NCBI RefSeq assembly: GCF_020097155.1 | Contig: NZ_CP083691.1 | Coordinates: 1,488,001-1,552,000 of the forward strand | Reading direction: 5' to 3' | Origin: Micrococcus porci | GTDB lineage: Bacteria; Actinomycetota; Actinomycetes; Actinomycetales; Micrococcaceae | Length of the DNA stretch: 64,000 nucleotides | Shown here: one piece after another, positions 7,582-16,046 of the stretch | How the letters are laid out: each line of letters opens with the position of its first letter | Numbering within the stretch: position 1 is the first letter of the stretch | The notes under the pieces: model-generated | The model's input: only the letters and a program-made list of their open reading frames with translations | What the model was told of the DNA's origin: nothing | The model's database searches: none | Translations under genes and position numbers: made by a program

Positions 7582-8013
7582 ATGTTCCTCGGCACGTACA
7601 CCCCCCGGCTCGACGAGAAGTGGCGTCTGATCCTGCCGGCCAAGTTCCGCGAGGAGTTGGCGGACGGGCTGGTCCTGACCCGAGGTCAGGAGCGGTGCGT
7701 CTACGTGTTCAGCGCGGCCGAGTTCGAGCGTGTGCACGAGCAGCTGCGTTCGGCCCCGCTCTCTTCCCGGCAGGCGCGGGACTACATCCGCGTCTTCCTC
7801 TCCGGAGCCTCGGACGAGACCCCGGACAAGCAGGGCCGCATCACCGTCCCCTCCCCGCTCCGGCAGTACGCGGGGCTGGACCGGGACGTCACGGTGATCG
7901 GCGCGGGCACCCGTGCCGAGATCTGGGACACAGCGGCCTGGGCCGCATACCTGGCCGAGCAGGAGGCGGCGTTCTCCGAGACGGACGAGGACGTTCTCGG
8001 CGGCATCCTCTGA
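7582..8013 (+). CDS. mraZ: Transcriptional regulator MraZ
   Basis: First gene of the dcw cluster and its DNA-binding autoregulator, 143 aa. It has two SpoVT/AbrB-like halves: the first begins [26 protein letters not shown], the second has [18 protein letters not shown] around residues 80-100. I take the ATG at 7582 rather than the GTG at 7576 because AGGGGG lies 5-6 nt before it and because family members begin MFLG. In the first motif the Gly usual in LDEKGRL is Trp (W14), while the second copy keeps DKQGR; this could alter repeat recognition. The MraZ-box repeats lie in its promoter. Confidence 0.93.
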   Translation: MFLGTYTPRLDEKWRLILPAKFREELADGLVLTRGQERCVYVFSAAEFERVHEQLRSAPLSSRQARDYIRVFLSGASDETPDKQGRITVPSPLRQYAGLDRDVTVIGAGTRAEIWDTAAWAAYLAEQEAAFSETDEDVLGGIL

Positions 8014-8079
8014 TCCACCCACCCACCGAGACATCCACCCCGCCCCCGTCGCACGAGACCCCCAGCCGGCGCCCCGGCA

Positions 8080-8105
8080 CCTGACCCGCCTTCCCCTGGG
8101 CCAGG
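8080..8105 (+). ncRNA. mraW-motif-like leader RNA hairpin
   Basis: In the mraZ-rsmH gap, CCTG (8080-8083) pairs with CAGG (8102-8105) and CCC (8085-8087) with GGG (8098-8100), with an A-C mismatch between them. The 10-nt loop contains CUUCCCC (8090-8096). A short hairpin with a CUUCCCC loop upstream of mraW (rsmH) is the definition of the mraW RNA motif as I recall it from actinobacteria. The match is by eye; a covariance search was not possible. Confidence 0.6.
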
Positions 8106-8179
8106 CATCGGAGCGGCGGAGGGGGATCCCGTGGTGCGGAGGCCCACCACGACAGCGCGCATCGGAGCAGGAGGCAGAC

Positions 8180-9175
8180 GTGGACCCGACCCAGCCGCTT
8201 CCGCGGGACCGGCACGTCCCGGTCATGCGGGACCGCGTGGTCGACCTGCTCGCGCCCGCCGTGGAGGCGGCCGCCGCGGCCGGTCGCACCCCCGTGGCGG
8301 TGGACGGCACCCTCGGCATGGGGGGCCACACGGAGGTCCTCCTGCGCCGGTTCCCCACGCTGCGCGTCGTCGGCATCGACCGCGACCCGAACGCCCTGGC
8401 CATGGCGCAGGAGCGCCTCGGCCCGCTGGCGGAGCGCCTCGTGCCGTTCCACGGCACCTACGACCAGGTCCCCGAGGCCCTCGCAGCCGCCGGCGCCGAG
8501 CGCATGGACGCCGCGCTCTACGATCTCGGGGTGTCCTCCTACCAGCTCGACGCGCGGGAGCGCGGGTTCGCCTACTCCTACGACGCGCCGCTGGACATGC
8601 GCATGGACACGACCGCGCCCGTCACGGCCGCGGATCTCGTGGCCGAGCTCGACGAGCAGTCGCTGCGCCGCATCATCCGCCGGGACGGCGAGGACCGGTT
8701 CGCCGGGCCGATCGCCCGCGCGATCGTGCGGGCACGCGAGGAGGAGCCGATCCTCACGACCGGCCGGCTCGTCGACGTCATCCGGGCGGTCGTCCCGGTC
8801 TCCGCGGGCAACAAGGGCGGCCACCCGGCCAAGCGCACCTTCCAGGCCCTGCGGATCGCCGTGAACGAGGAGCTGGACATCCTCGACGCCGCCGTCCCCG
8901 CGGTCCTGGACGCCCTGGAGGTCGGCGGGCGGCTGGTCGTCATGAGCTACCACTCCCTCGAGGACAGGATCGCGAAGCGGCACCTCCAGGAGTGGGCGGC
9001 GTCGACCGCGCCGCCGGGGTTCCCCGTGGAGCTGCCCGAGCACCGGCCGCTGGTGAAGGTCCTCACCCGGGGCACGGAGAAGCCCACGGAGGAAGAAATC
9101 GAAGAGAACCGCCGCGCCTCCTCCGCGAAGGTGCGTGCAGTTGAGAAGATCAGGACGTCGAGGACCACGGCATGA
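8180..9175 (+). CDS. rsmH: 16S rRNA (cytosine(1402)-N(4))-methyltransferase
   Basis: SAM-dependent methyltransferase, 331 aa, modifying C1402 in the ribosomal P site; formerly mraW. The SAM-binding region [16 protein letters not shown] is near residues 40-55, followed by [12 protein letters not shown], then [12 protein letters not shown] and [16 protein letters not shown] typical of RsmH. The C-terminal [11 protein letters not shown] is also a family hallmark. The GTG start is supported by AGGAGG 7 nt upstream; the longer open frame from 7913 overlaps mraZ and lacks support. The stop overlaps the ftsL start by 4 nt (ATGA). A hairpin (8130-8151) and the CUUCCCC hairpin lie in its leader. Confidence 0.95.
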   Translation: MDPTQPLPRDRHVPVMRDRVVDLLAPAVEAAAAAGRTPVAVDGTLGMGGHTEVLLRRFPTLRVVGIDRDPNALAMAQERLGPLAERLVPFHGTYDQVPEALAAAGAERMDAALYDLGVSSYQLDARERGFAYSYDAPLDMRMDTTAPVTAADLVAELDEQSLRRIIRRDGEDRFAGPIARAIVRAREEEPILTTGRLVDVIRAVVPVSAGNKGGHPAKRTFQALRIAVNEELDILDAAVPAVLDALEVGGRLVVMSYHSLEDRIAKRHLQEWAASTAPPGFPVELPEHRPLVKVLTRGTEKPTEEEIEENRRASSAKVRAVEKIRTSRTTA

Positions 9176-9786
9176 CGGCGTACGAGGAGACCGGGATGAG
9201 CGCACAGGCGTGGAGGGACGAGGCGAGGACGGCCTGGCCGCGGACCGGGGCGACCCCGGAACGCGAGCACCGGCAGCGCACGCCGCTGTCCGTGGTCCCC
9301 ACGCCGCTGCCCCGCTCGGGCTCCGGCGTGGCCGTGCTGTGCGGACTGGTGCTGCTCGTGGCGCTCGGCCTCGTCCTGGTGATGAACATCACCATGTCCA
9401 ACCGGCAGTTCACCCTGCTGGACCTGCGCGCCCAGCAGACCACCCTCACGGAGACCAACGAGCGCCTCGCAGAGCAGGCCGGCTACCTTGACGCGCCCCA
9501 GAACCTGGCGGCGCGGGCCGGGGCCATGGGCATGGTCAGCCCGGGCGCCACCTCCACCGTGGACGTGGCGTCGGGCGCCGTGGCGGGGCCCTCCACGGGC
9601 GCCGGGTCGACGACCCTGCCCGAGGGCCGCATCGCCCCGCCCGCCGACGCCGACCTCGCCCGCCAGGGCGAGGCCCAGGGGCAGATCCCGGGCCCGCGCA
9701 CCGTGGACCCGGCCGCTCCCACCGCGGCCCCGTCCGGGGAGACCGCCCCGACCCCGGCGCCCACGGACGCCCCCGCCGGCCGCTGA
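9172..9786 (+). CDS. ftsL: Cell division protein FtsL-like
   Basis: Bitopic division protein expected to work with FtsQ and FtsB-type partners in activating FtsWI at the septum; 204 aa. A cytoplasmic basic region (1-50) precedes one transmembrane helix (about 52-75, [19 protein letters not shown]), then a short coiled coil ([21 protein letters not shown]) as in FtsL, then a long Ala/Pro/Thr-rich tail. Sequence conservation is low, so position between rsmH and ftsI carries much of the evidence. ATG at 9172 overlaps the rsmH stop; an alternative ATG at 9196 has a better-placed AGGAGA. The stop touches the ftsI start (TGATG). Confidence 0.85.
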   Translation: MTAYEETGMSAQAWRDEARTAWPRTGATPEREHRQRTPLSVVPTPLPRSGSGVAVLCGLVLLVALGLVLVMNITMSNRQFTLLDLRAQQTTLTETNERLAEQAGYLDAPQNLAARAGAMGMVSPGATSTVDVASGAVAGPSTGAGSTTLPEGRIAPPADADLARQGEAQGQIPGPRTVDPAAPTAAPSGETAPTPAPTDAPAGR

Positions 9787-11612
9787 TGCCGGTCTCCCGC
9801 TCCCGCGTGAGCGGCGCGGGCTCCCGCACCGCACCGCCGATCGGCACGGCCCGGGTCCGGTCGCGGACCGTCCTGCTGCTGCTCCTGGCCCTGGTGACCG
9901 TGCTCGGCCTCCGCCTGGTCTGGGTCCAGGGCATCGACGCCTCGGGCGCGGCCGCCACCGCCATGAGCGAGCGCCTCAAGACGCAGGAGATCCGCCCGGA
10001 GCGCGGCGCCATCACCGACCGCGACGGGGCGGTGCTGGCCTCCACCGTGCGCCGCTACGACATCGTCGTGGACCAGCGCCTGGTCAAGGACTTCAAGGAG
10101 TGGGACGCGGAGAAGCGCCAGAGCGTGCTCGTGTCCATCGACTCCCGCCTGTCCAGCCTGGCGGAGGCCCTGGGCATGAGTGAGGACGAGGTGCGCGCCG
10201 CCGCGATCGGCGACCGTCCCTGGGCCGTGCTCAAGCGCTCCGTGACCCCGGAGGTCCGCGACCGCGTCCTCGCCCTGAAGGTCCCCGGCGTCCTCGCCGA
10301 TGCGGTGGACCGCCGCACCTATCCCAGCGGGGCGGTCGCCGGCAGCCTCGTGGGCTTCATGAGCTCCGACGGCACGCCCCTCGAGGGCCTGGAGAAGAGC
10401 CAGGACGCCGTCCTGTCCGGCACGCCCGGCACCCGCACGTTCGAGGTCGGGGCGACCGGCATCCGCATCCCCAACGCACCCGAGGACGTCACCCCAGCGG
10501 TCGACGGCGCGACCCTCCGCCTCACGCTGGACAAGGACGCCCAGTGGTACGCCCAGGAGGCGATGGCCCGGCTCGCGGACACCTACTCCGCGCAGTGGGC
10601 CAACGCCGTCGTCATGGACGCGAAGACGGGGGAGGTCCTGGCCCTCGCGGACTCCGCGACCGTGGACCCGGGGGACCCGCAGGCCGCGGACGCGCGGGCC
10701 CGCACCCCCGGAGTCGTGTACACGCCCTACGAGCCCGGCTCCACCGGCAAGACGGCGACCATGGCCGCGGCCCTCGACATGGGCCTGGTCACCCCGGAGA
10801 CCGGCCTGGAGGTCCCGGACCGGTTGGAGCTCAAGGGGCAGCCGCCCATCCGCGACGCCTCCCCGCACGAGACCTACACGATGACCGTGGCGGGAGTGTA
10901 CGCCCGCTCCTACAACACCGGCACCGTGATGGTGGCGGAGAAGATGTCCGACGAGCAGCGCTACGAGTACATGCGTTCGTTCGGGATCGGCCGGCCGATC
11001 GACCTCGGACTGCCCCAGCCCGCCCGCAGCGTCCTCGCGGCGCCGGGGGACTGGGACGGCCGCCAGCGCCTGGTCACCGCGTTCGGCCAGGGCTACACGG
11101 TCACCACGCTGCACACGGCCCAGATGTTCCAGGCCATCGCCAACGGCGGCGTCCTCGAGCCGGCCCGCCTGATCGCGGCCACGGTCGGTGCGGACGGCAC
11201 GGAGCACCGCTGGGACCCCGGGGTCGCCTCCCGCCGCGTGGTCTCCGAGCAGACGGCCGAGGAGATGCTGCGCATGATGGAGACCGTGGTCACCCAGGGC
11301 ACCTCCACGGTGGCCCAGCTGCCTGGCTACCGGGTCGGCGGCAAGTCCTCCACCGCGCAGGTCGCCGGGGAGACCGGCACCTACGACGGCTACAACTACG
11401 GCTTCACCGCGGTCGCGCCGCTGGACGATCCCCGCTACGTGGTCTCGGTGTCCATGAACCGGCCCTCGGCGGGCGGCAGCTCCAAGGTGGTGGCGGCCGC
11501 GGCCGCGGACGTGATGCAGCACATGCTTCGCCAGGGCGGGGTGCCGCCCGGCGGCGCCGAGCCGGACGATTACCGCGTGTTCGTGGACGACCCGCAGGAG
11601 CGCCCGTGGTGA
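9786..11612 (+). CDS. ftsI: Septal transpeptidase FtsI (class B penicillin-binding protein)
   Basis: Septal peptidoglycan transpeptidase, 608 aa, partner of FtsW. A basic N-terminus and one transmembrane helix (about 28-45) lead to the dimerisation domain (IRPERGAITDRDGAVLAST) and the penicillin-binding domain. The catalytic SxxK is S319-T-G-K322, SxN is S375-Y-N377. The third motif, normally KTG, reads K520-S521-S522 followed by TAQ. This departs from the nearly invariant glycine; the surrounding GYRVGG and STAQV context shows it is the right site. Beta-lactam affinity may be affected. It overlaps ftsL by one base. Confidence 0.94.
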   Translation: MPVSRSRVSGAGSRTAPPIGTARVRSRTVLLLLLALVTVLGLRLVWVQGIDASGAAATAMSERLKTQEIRPERGAITDRDGAVLASTVRRYDIVVDQRLVKDFKEWDAEKRQSVLVSIDSRLSSLAEALGMSEDEVRAAAIGDRPWAVLKRSVTPEVRDRVLALKVPGVLADAVDRRTYPSGAVAGSLVGFMSSDGTPLEGLEKSQDAVLSGTPGTRTFEVGATGIRIPNAPEDVTPAVDGATLRLTLDKDAQWYAQEAMARLADTYSAQWANAVVMDAKTGEVLALADSATVDPGDPQAADARARTPGVVYTPYEPGSTGKTATMAAALDMGLVTPETGLEVPDRLELKGQPPIRDASPHETYTMTVAGVYARSYNTGTVMVAEKMSDEQRYEYMRSFGIGRPIDLGLPQPARSVLAAPGDWDGRQRLVTAFGQGYTVTTLHTAQMFQAIANGGVLEPARLIAATVGADGTEHRWDPGVASRRVVSEQTAEEMLRMMETVVTQGTSTVAQLPGYRVGGKSSTAQVAGETGTYDGYNYGFTAVAPLDDPRYVVSVSMNRPSAGGSSKVVAAAAADVMQHMLRQGGVPPGGAEPDDYRVFVDDPQERPW

Positions 11613-11647
11613 GCACGACGTCAGCAGCAGCAGACCAGGAGGACCAG

Positions 11648-13399
11648 ATGACCGACGACGCCCCCCAGACGACGGCGCCCCTCACCCCCGCCGAGCAGGA
11701 CGCGGCCTTCCGCCCCGCCGCCGTGACCCCGGTGGCGTGGGCCGAGGTGGCCGCCGCCCTGCGCGCCGCCGGCCAGGACGTCCGCGAGCGGTCCGCCGCC
11801 GCGGCCCCCGCGGTCACCGGCGCTGCCCTGGACTCGCGTGTCGTGCGCCCGGGAGACCTCTACGTGGCGCTGCCGGGCGCCCGCGCCCACGGCGCCGCGT
11901 TCGCGGCGGCGGCCCGCGAAGCCGGTGCGGCGGGGGTGCTGACGGACGGGGACGGCGTCGCACTGCTCGCGGAGCAGGGGCTGGACGACCTTCCCGTCCT
12001 CGAGGTGGAGTCAGTGCGGGCGGCCGCCGGCGTGGCCGCGGCCCGGATCTACGGCGGCGGCCCCGACGCCGGCCCTCGGCTCCTCGGGGTGACCGGGACC
12101 AACGGCAAGACGACCACCAGCTTCCTGGCGGCGTCGATCGTGGAGGCCCTGGGAGAGCGCTCCGGCATCATCGGCACCATCCTCACGCGCGCCGGCGACC
12201 GGCAGGTCCCCTCGACCCTCACGACCCCGGAGTCCGCCCAGCTGCACGCACTGATGGCGCTGATGCGCCAGGAGGGCGTGGACACGGCGGTGATGGAGGT
12301 GTCCTCCCATGCCGTGGAGTACCGGCGGATCGCCGGGCTGCACTACGCGGTGGCCGGGTTCACGAACCTCACGCAGGACCACCTGGACCAGCACGGGACC
12401 ATGGAGGGCTACTTCCGGGCCAAGCTCGGCCTGTTCGAGGCCGACCGCACGGACCGCGCCGTCGTCGTCCTGGACGGCGGCGAGGGGCCCCGCTGGGGCG
12501 TGAAGACGGCCCGCCGGGCCGGCGCCCCCGTGACCACCCTGGCCCTCGGGGCCGCCTCGCCGACCCCGGGCGCCCTCGCGGAGGAGCACCCGGACGTCGT
12601 CCCGGACTGGCAGGTGACGGACCTCGTCGCCGACGGGCTCGGCCACCGGTTCGCCCTCGTGCACGCGGCCACCGGCCGGCGGCTCCCGGCGTCGGTGGGC
12701 CTGCCGGGCCTGTTCAACGTGGCCAACGCCGCGCTGGCCGCCCTCATGGTGCTCGAGTCCATCGGGGAGGACCGCCTGGACGAGCTCGCCGCGGTGCTGG
12801 ACGTCCCCGCCGGCACCGGCCCCCTGGCTGCCGCGGTGCCCGGCCGCATGGAGGTCGTCGGCCGGGAGCCGGACGCCGTCGTCGACTTCGCGCACAATCC
12901 GGACGGCATGGTCCAGGCCCTGCGCGCCCTGGGCGACGCGCGGGCCGCCGCCGGCCGTGCGGGCCGCACCCTGATCGTGTTCGGCGCCGCGGGCGACCGC
13001 GACGCCACGAAGCGGCCCCTCATGGGCCGGATCGCGGCCGAGCACGCGGACGTCGTGATCGTCACCGACGACACCCCGCACACGGAGGACCCCGCGCCGA
13101 TCCGCGCGCAGCTGCTCGAGGGGGCCCGGGAGGAGGCGGCCCGCGCCGCCGCGGCGGGGCGCGAGGTGCGGGTGGAGGAGTTCGCCGACCGCGCGGCGGC
13201 CATCCGCCGCGCCGCGGAGCTCGCCGCTCCGGAGGACGGCATCCTCGTGGCCGGTCGCGGCCACGAGACCGAGATGGACTACGACGGCACGCTCGTGCCG
13301 CTCGACGACCGCGTCGCCCTCCGCGACGCGCTGGCCGCGCGTCGCCCGGGCGACGCCCAGGAGCCCGGTGTCGCCGGGGGTAAGGTCGCAGGCAAATGA
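11648..13399 (+). CDS. murE: UDP-N-acetylmuramoyl-tripeptide synthetase MurE
   Basis: Adds the third amino acid to UDP-MurNAc-L-Ala-D-Glu; cytoplasmic Mur ligase, 583 aa. The N-terminal domain carries DSRVVRPGDLYVALPG, the central ATP domain GVTGTNGKTTT, then HAVEYRRIAG and TNLTQDHLDQHGTMEGYF. The diamino-acid recognition segment reads DDTPHTEDP instead of the DNPR of meso-DAP enzymes, arguing for L-Lys, consistent with Micrococcus peptidoglycan. The ATG at 11648 has AGGAGG 5 nt before it; GTG codons at 11606/11609 overlapping ftsI are possible but less likely. The stop overlaps murF (ATGA). Confidence 0.94.
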   Translation: MTDDAPQTTAPLTPAEQDAAFRPAAVTPVAWAEVAAALRAAGQDVRERSAAAAPAVTGAALDSRVVRPGDLYVALPGARAHGAAFAAAAREAGAAGVLTDGDGVALLAEQGLDDLPVLEVESVRAAAGVAAARIYGGGPDAGPRLLGVTGTNGKTTTSFLAASIVEALGERSGIIGTILTRAGDRQVPSTLTTPESAQLHALMALMRQEGVDTAVMEVSSHAVEYRRIAGLHYAVAGFTNLTQDHLDQHGTMEGYFRAKLGLFEADRTDRAVVVLDGGEGPRWGVKTARRAGAPVTTLALGAASPTPGALAEEHPDVVPDWQVTDLVADGLGHRFALVHAATGRRLPASVGLPGLFNVANAALAALMVLESIGEDRLDELAAVLDVPAGTGPLAAAVPGRMEVVGREPDAVVDFAHNPDGMVQALRALGDARAAAGRAGRTLIVFGAAGDRDATKRPLMGRIAAEHADVVIVTDDTPHTEDPAPIRAQLLEGAREEAARAAAAGREVRVEEFADRAAAIRRAAELAAPEDGILVAGRGHETEMDYDGTLVPLDDRVALRDALAARRPGDAQEPGVAGGKVAGK

Positions 13400-14919
13400 T
13401 CGCACTCACCGCCGCCCAGATCGCCGAGGCCGTCTCAGGCACGCTGTCCTCCACCCTGGACCCGGAGACCGTCCTCGTGCACGTCACGCCCGACTCCCGC
13501 GAGGTCGTGGGGGAGGGCACCCTCTACGTCGCCAAGCCGGGCGAGCACGCCGACGGCCACGACTACATCGACGCCGCCCTCGCGGCCGGCGCGTCCGCGG
13601 TGCTGGCCGAGCGGCCCACGCAGGACGCCGACGGCGCCGCGCACCCTGCCATCCTCGTCGCCGACGCGGTGCTCGCGATGGGCGCGCTGGCCCGCGAGGT
13701 GGTCCGGCGCATCCGCGAGCACTCGCCGACCACGGTCATCGGCATCACGGGCTCGGCGGGCAAGACCACGACCAAGGACCTCCTCGCCGCGCTGCTGTCC
13801 ACCCAGGGGCCCACCGTGGCCCCGGTCGGCTCGTTCAACGGGGAGGTCGGCGTGCCCCTGACGGTGTTCCGCGCCGCGCTGGACACCCGCTACCTCGTCG
13901 TGGAGATGGGCGCCGACCACGTCGGCAACATCGCCTACCTGTGCGACGTCGTAACCCCGGACATCGGCGTGGTGCTCATGGTGGGCACCGCCCACGCCGG
14001 CAGCTTCGGCGGCGTGGAGAACATCGCGAAGACCAAGGGCGAGCTGGTGGAGGCCCTCGGCCCGGACGGCGTCGCCGTGCTCAACCGCGACGACGGCCGC
14101 GTGGCCGCCATGGCCTCCCGCACGCAGGCCCCGGTCGTGTGGTTCTCCACCGAGGAGTCGGGCGCCGCGGCGGCCGCCGAGGACGTGGCCGCCGGCCGCG
14201 CGTCGGGCCTCTCCGTGGCCCGTGCCCTCACCGCGGACGCCGAGGAGCGCCCCGTGTTCGACCTGCAGCTGGGTGCCGACCTGGACGCCCCGCGCCACGC
14301 CGTGCGCGCCGGCCTGACCGGCCTGCACCACGCCCACAACATGCTCGCGGCGGCGGCCGCCGCGCAGGCCGCGGGCATGGACCCCGCGGACATCGCCCGC
14401 GGTCTCGACGGCCTCGGCCCCACGAGCCGCCACCGCATGGAGCGCAGCGAGCGCGCCGACGGCGTGAGCATCATCAACGACGCCTACAACGCCAACCCCG
14501 AGTCCATGCGCGCCGCCCTGCGGACCCTGGCCACCCTCGGCCGGTCCTCGGGCCGGCGCACGTGGGCCGTCCTGGGGGAGATGCTCGAGCTCGGCGACGC
14601 CCGCATCCGCGAGCACACGCTCGTCGGCGAGTCCGTGGTCCGCCTGAACATCTCCCAGCTCCTCGTGGTGGGCGCCGGCGCGCGCCCCCTCTACATCGGC
14701 GCGATGAACGAGGGCAGCTGGGGGGACGAGGCGCACTTCGTCGACGACGTCGAGCAGGCCGAGGCCTTCCTGGCCGAGGCCCTCCAGCCCGGGGACATCG
14801 TGCTCGTGAAGTCCTCCAACGGCGTCGGCCTGGCCGCCCTCGGCGACCGCCTGGCCGCCGCCGACGTCACCCCCTCGACCGCCTCCCCCTCCGACACCAC
14901 CAAGGAGACGCGCCCGTGA
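13396..14919 (+). CDS. murF: UDP-N-acetylmuramoyl-tripeptide--D-alanyl-D-alanine ligase
   Basis: Joins D-Ala-D-Ala to UDP-MurNAc-tripeptide, the last cytoplasmic peptide step; 507 aa. Domains: substrate-binding N-terminus with TPDSREVVGEGTLYVA, ATP-binding GITGSAGKTTTKDLL (about 115-130) and VGSFNGEVGVPLT, then VVEMGADHVGNIAYL, and the C-terminal domain with INDAYNANPESMRAALRTL and LGEMLELG. The ATG overlaps the murE stop; the stop overlaps the mraY GTG. The close packing implies translational coupling. Confidence 0.95.
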   Translation: MIALTAAQIAEAVSGTLSSTLDPETVLVHVTPDSREVVGEGTLYVAKPGEHADGHDYIDAALAAGASAVLAERPTQDADGAAHPAILVADAVLAMGALAREVVRRIREHSPTTVIGITGSAGKTTTKDLLAALLSTQGPTVAPVGSFNGEVGVPLTVFRAALDTRYLVVEMGADHVGNIAYLCDVVTPDIGVVLMVGTAHAGSFGGVENIAKTKGELVEALGPDGVAVLNRDDGRVAAMASRTQAPVVWFSTEESGAAAAAEDVAAGRASGLSVARALTADAEERPVFDLQLGADLDAPRHAVRAGLTGLHHAHNMLAAAAAAQAAGMDPADIARGLDGLGPTSRHRMERSERADGVSIINDAYNANPESMRAALRTLATLGRSSGRRTWAVLGEMLELGDARIREHTLVGESVVRLNISQLLVVGAGARPLYIGAMNEGSWGDEAHFVDDVEQAEAFLAEALQPGDIVLVKSSNGVGLAALGDRLAAADVTPSTASPSDTTKETRP

Positions 14920-16046
14920 TCGGTCTGCTCATCGGAGGCGTCCTCGGCCTCATCCTCTCCGGCCTCGGCACGCCCCTGTTCATCCGGTACCTCGTCAAGC
15001 GGGGCTACGGCCAGCAGGTGCGCGACGACGGCCCGCAGACGCACAAGTCGAAGCGCGGCACGCCGACCATGGGCGGCTTCGTGATCATCTCGGCGCTCGT
15101 GCTCGGCTACCTCCTCACGCACGGGATCCTCGCGCTGCTCGGCTCCGAGCTCGCCGGCCCCACGGCGTCGGGCTGGATCGTGCTGCTGCTCACCGTGGGC
15201 ATGGCGTTCGTGGGCTGGATCGACGACTACACGAAGATCGCCAAGCAGCGCTCCCTGGGCCTCACCCCCAAGGGAAAGATCATCCTGCAGGGCCTGATCG
15301 GCACCGCGTTCGCCGTGCTCGCCCTGCTCTTCCCGAACGCGGACGGCGTGACCCCCGCGTCGACGGCGGTCTCCTTCGTCCGGGACATCCCGTGGCTCGA
15401 GCTCGCGTTCGCGGGCCCGGTGGTGGGCGTGGTCCTGTTCGTGATCTGGTCCAACATCATCACCACCGCCACCACCAATGCGGTGAACCTGACGGACGGC
15501 CTCGACGGCCTGGCCGCCGGCGCCACCGCCATGGTCACCGGCGCGTACGTGCTCGTCTCGCTGTTCCAGGCGAGCCAGTCCTGCGGTCTCACCGAGGGCG
15601 CGGAGGCCTGCTACGTGGTGCGCGACCCCATGGACCTGGGCCTGCTCGCCGCGGTCCTCACGGGCGCGCTCCTCGGCTTCCTCTGGTGGAACACGTCCCC
15701 GGCCAAGATCTTCATGGGCGACACCGGGTCCCTCGGCCTCGGCGGCGCCCTCGCCGGCCTGGCGATCCTCTCCCGCACCGAGATCCTCGTGGTCATCCTG
15801 GCGGGCCTGATGGTGGCCATCACCCTCTCGGTGATCATCCAGGTCGGGTGGTTCAAGATCTCCGGCGGCAAGCGCGTGTTCCTCATGGCGCCCCTGCAGC
15901 ACCACTTCGAGCTCAAGGGCTGGGCCGAGGTCACCGTGGTGGTCCGGTTCTGGCTGATCTCCCTGGTCTGCGTGATCATCGGCCTGGCCCTGTTCTACGG
16001 CGAGTGGCTCCTGCAGCACGGCGCCCTCCAGGCGGTGGCCCGATGA
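14916..16046 (+). CDS. mraY: Phospho-N-acetylmuramoyl-pentapeptide-transferase
   Basis: Polytopic membrane enzyme, 376 aa, forming lipid I by transferring phospho-MurNAc-pentapeptide to undecaprenyl phosphate. About ten transmembrane helices are visible. Motifs: DDGPQTHKSKRGTPTMGG near residue 40, GWIDDYTKI with the Asp pair, NLTDGLDGLAAG, and PAKIFMGDTGSLGLGG with MAPLQHHFELKGW near the C-terminus. The GTG start overlaps murF by 4 nt (GTGA) with GGAG upstream; the stop overlaps the murD ATG. Confidence 0.96.
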   Translation: MIGLLIGGVLGLILSGLGTPLFIRYLVKRGYGQQVRDDGPQTHKSKRGTPTMGGFVIISALVLGYLLTHGILALLGSELAGPTASGWIVLLLTVGMAFVGWIDDYTKIAKQRSLGLTPKGKIILQGLIGTAFAVLALLFPNADGVTPASTAVSFVRDIPWLELAFAGPVVGVVLFVIWSNIITTATTNAVNLTDGLDGLAAGATAMVTGAYVLVSLFQASQSCGLTEGAEACYVVRDPMDLGLLAAVLTGALLGFLWWNTSPAKIFMGDTGSLGLGGALAGLAILSRTEILVVILAGLMVAITLSVIIQVGWFKISGGKRVFLMAPLQHHFELKGWAEVTVVVRFWLISLVCVIIGLALFYGEWLLQHGALQAVAR

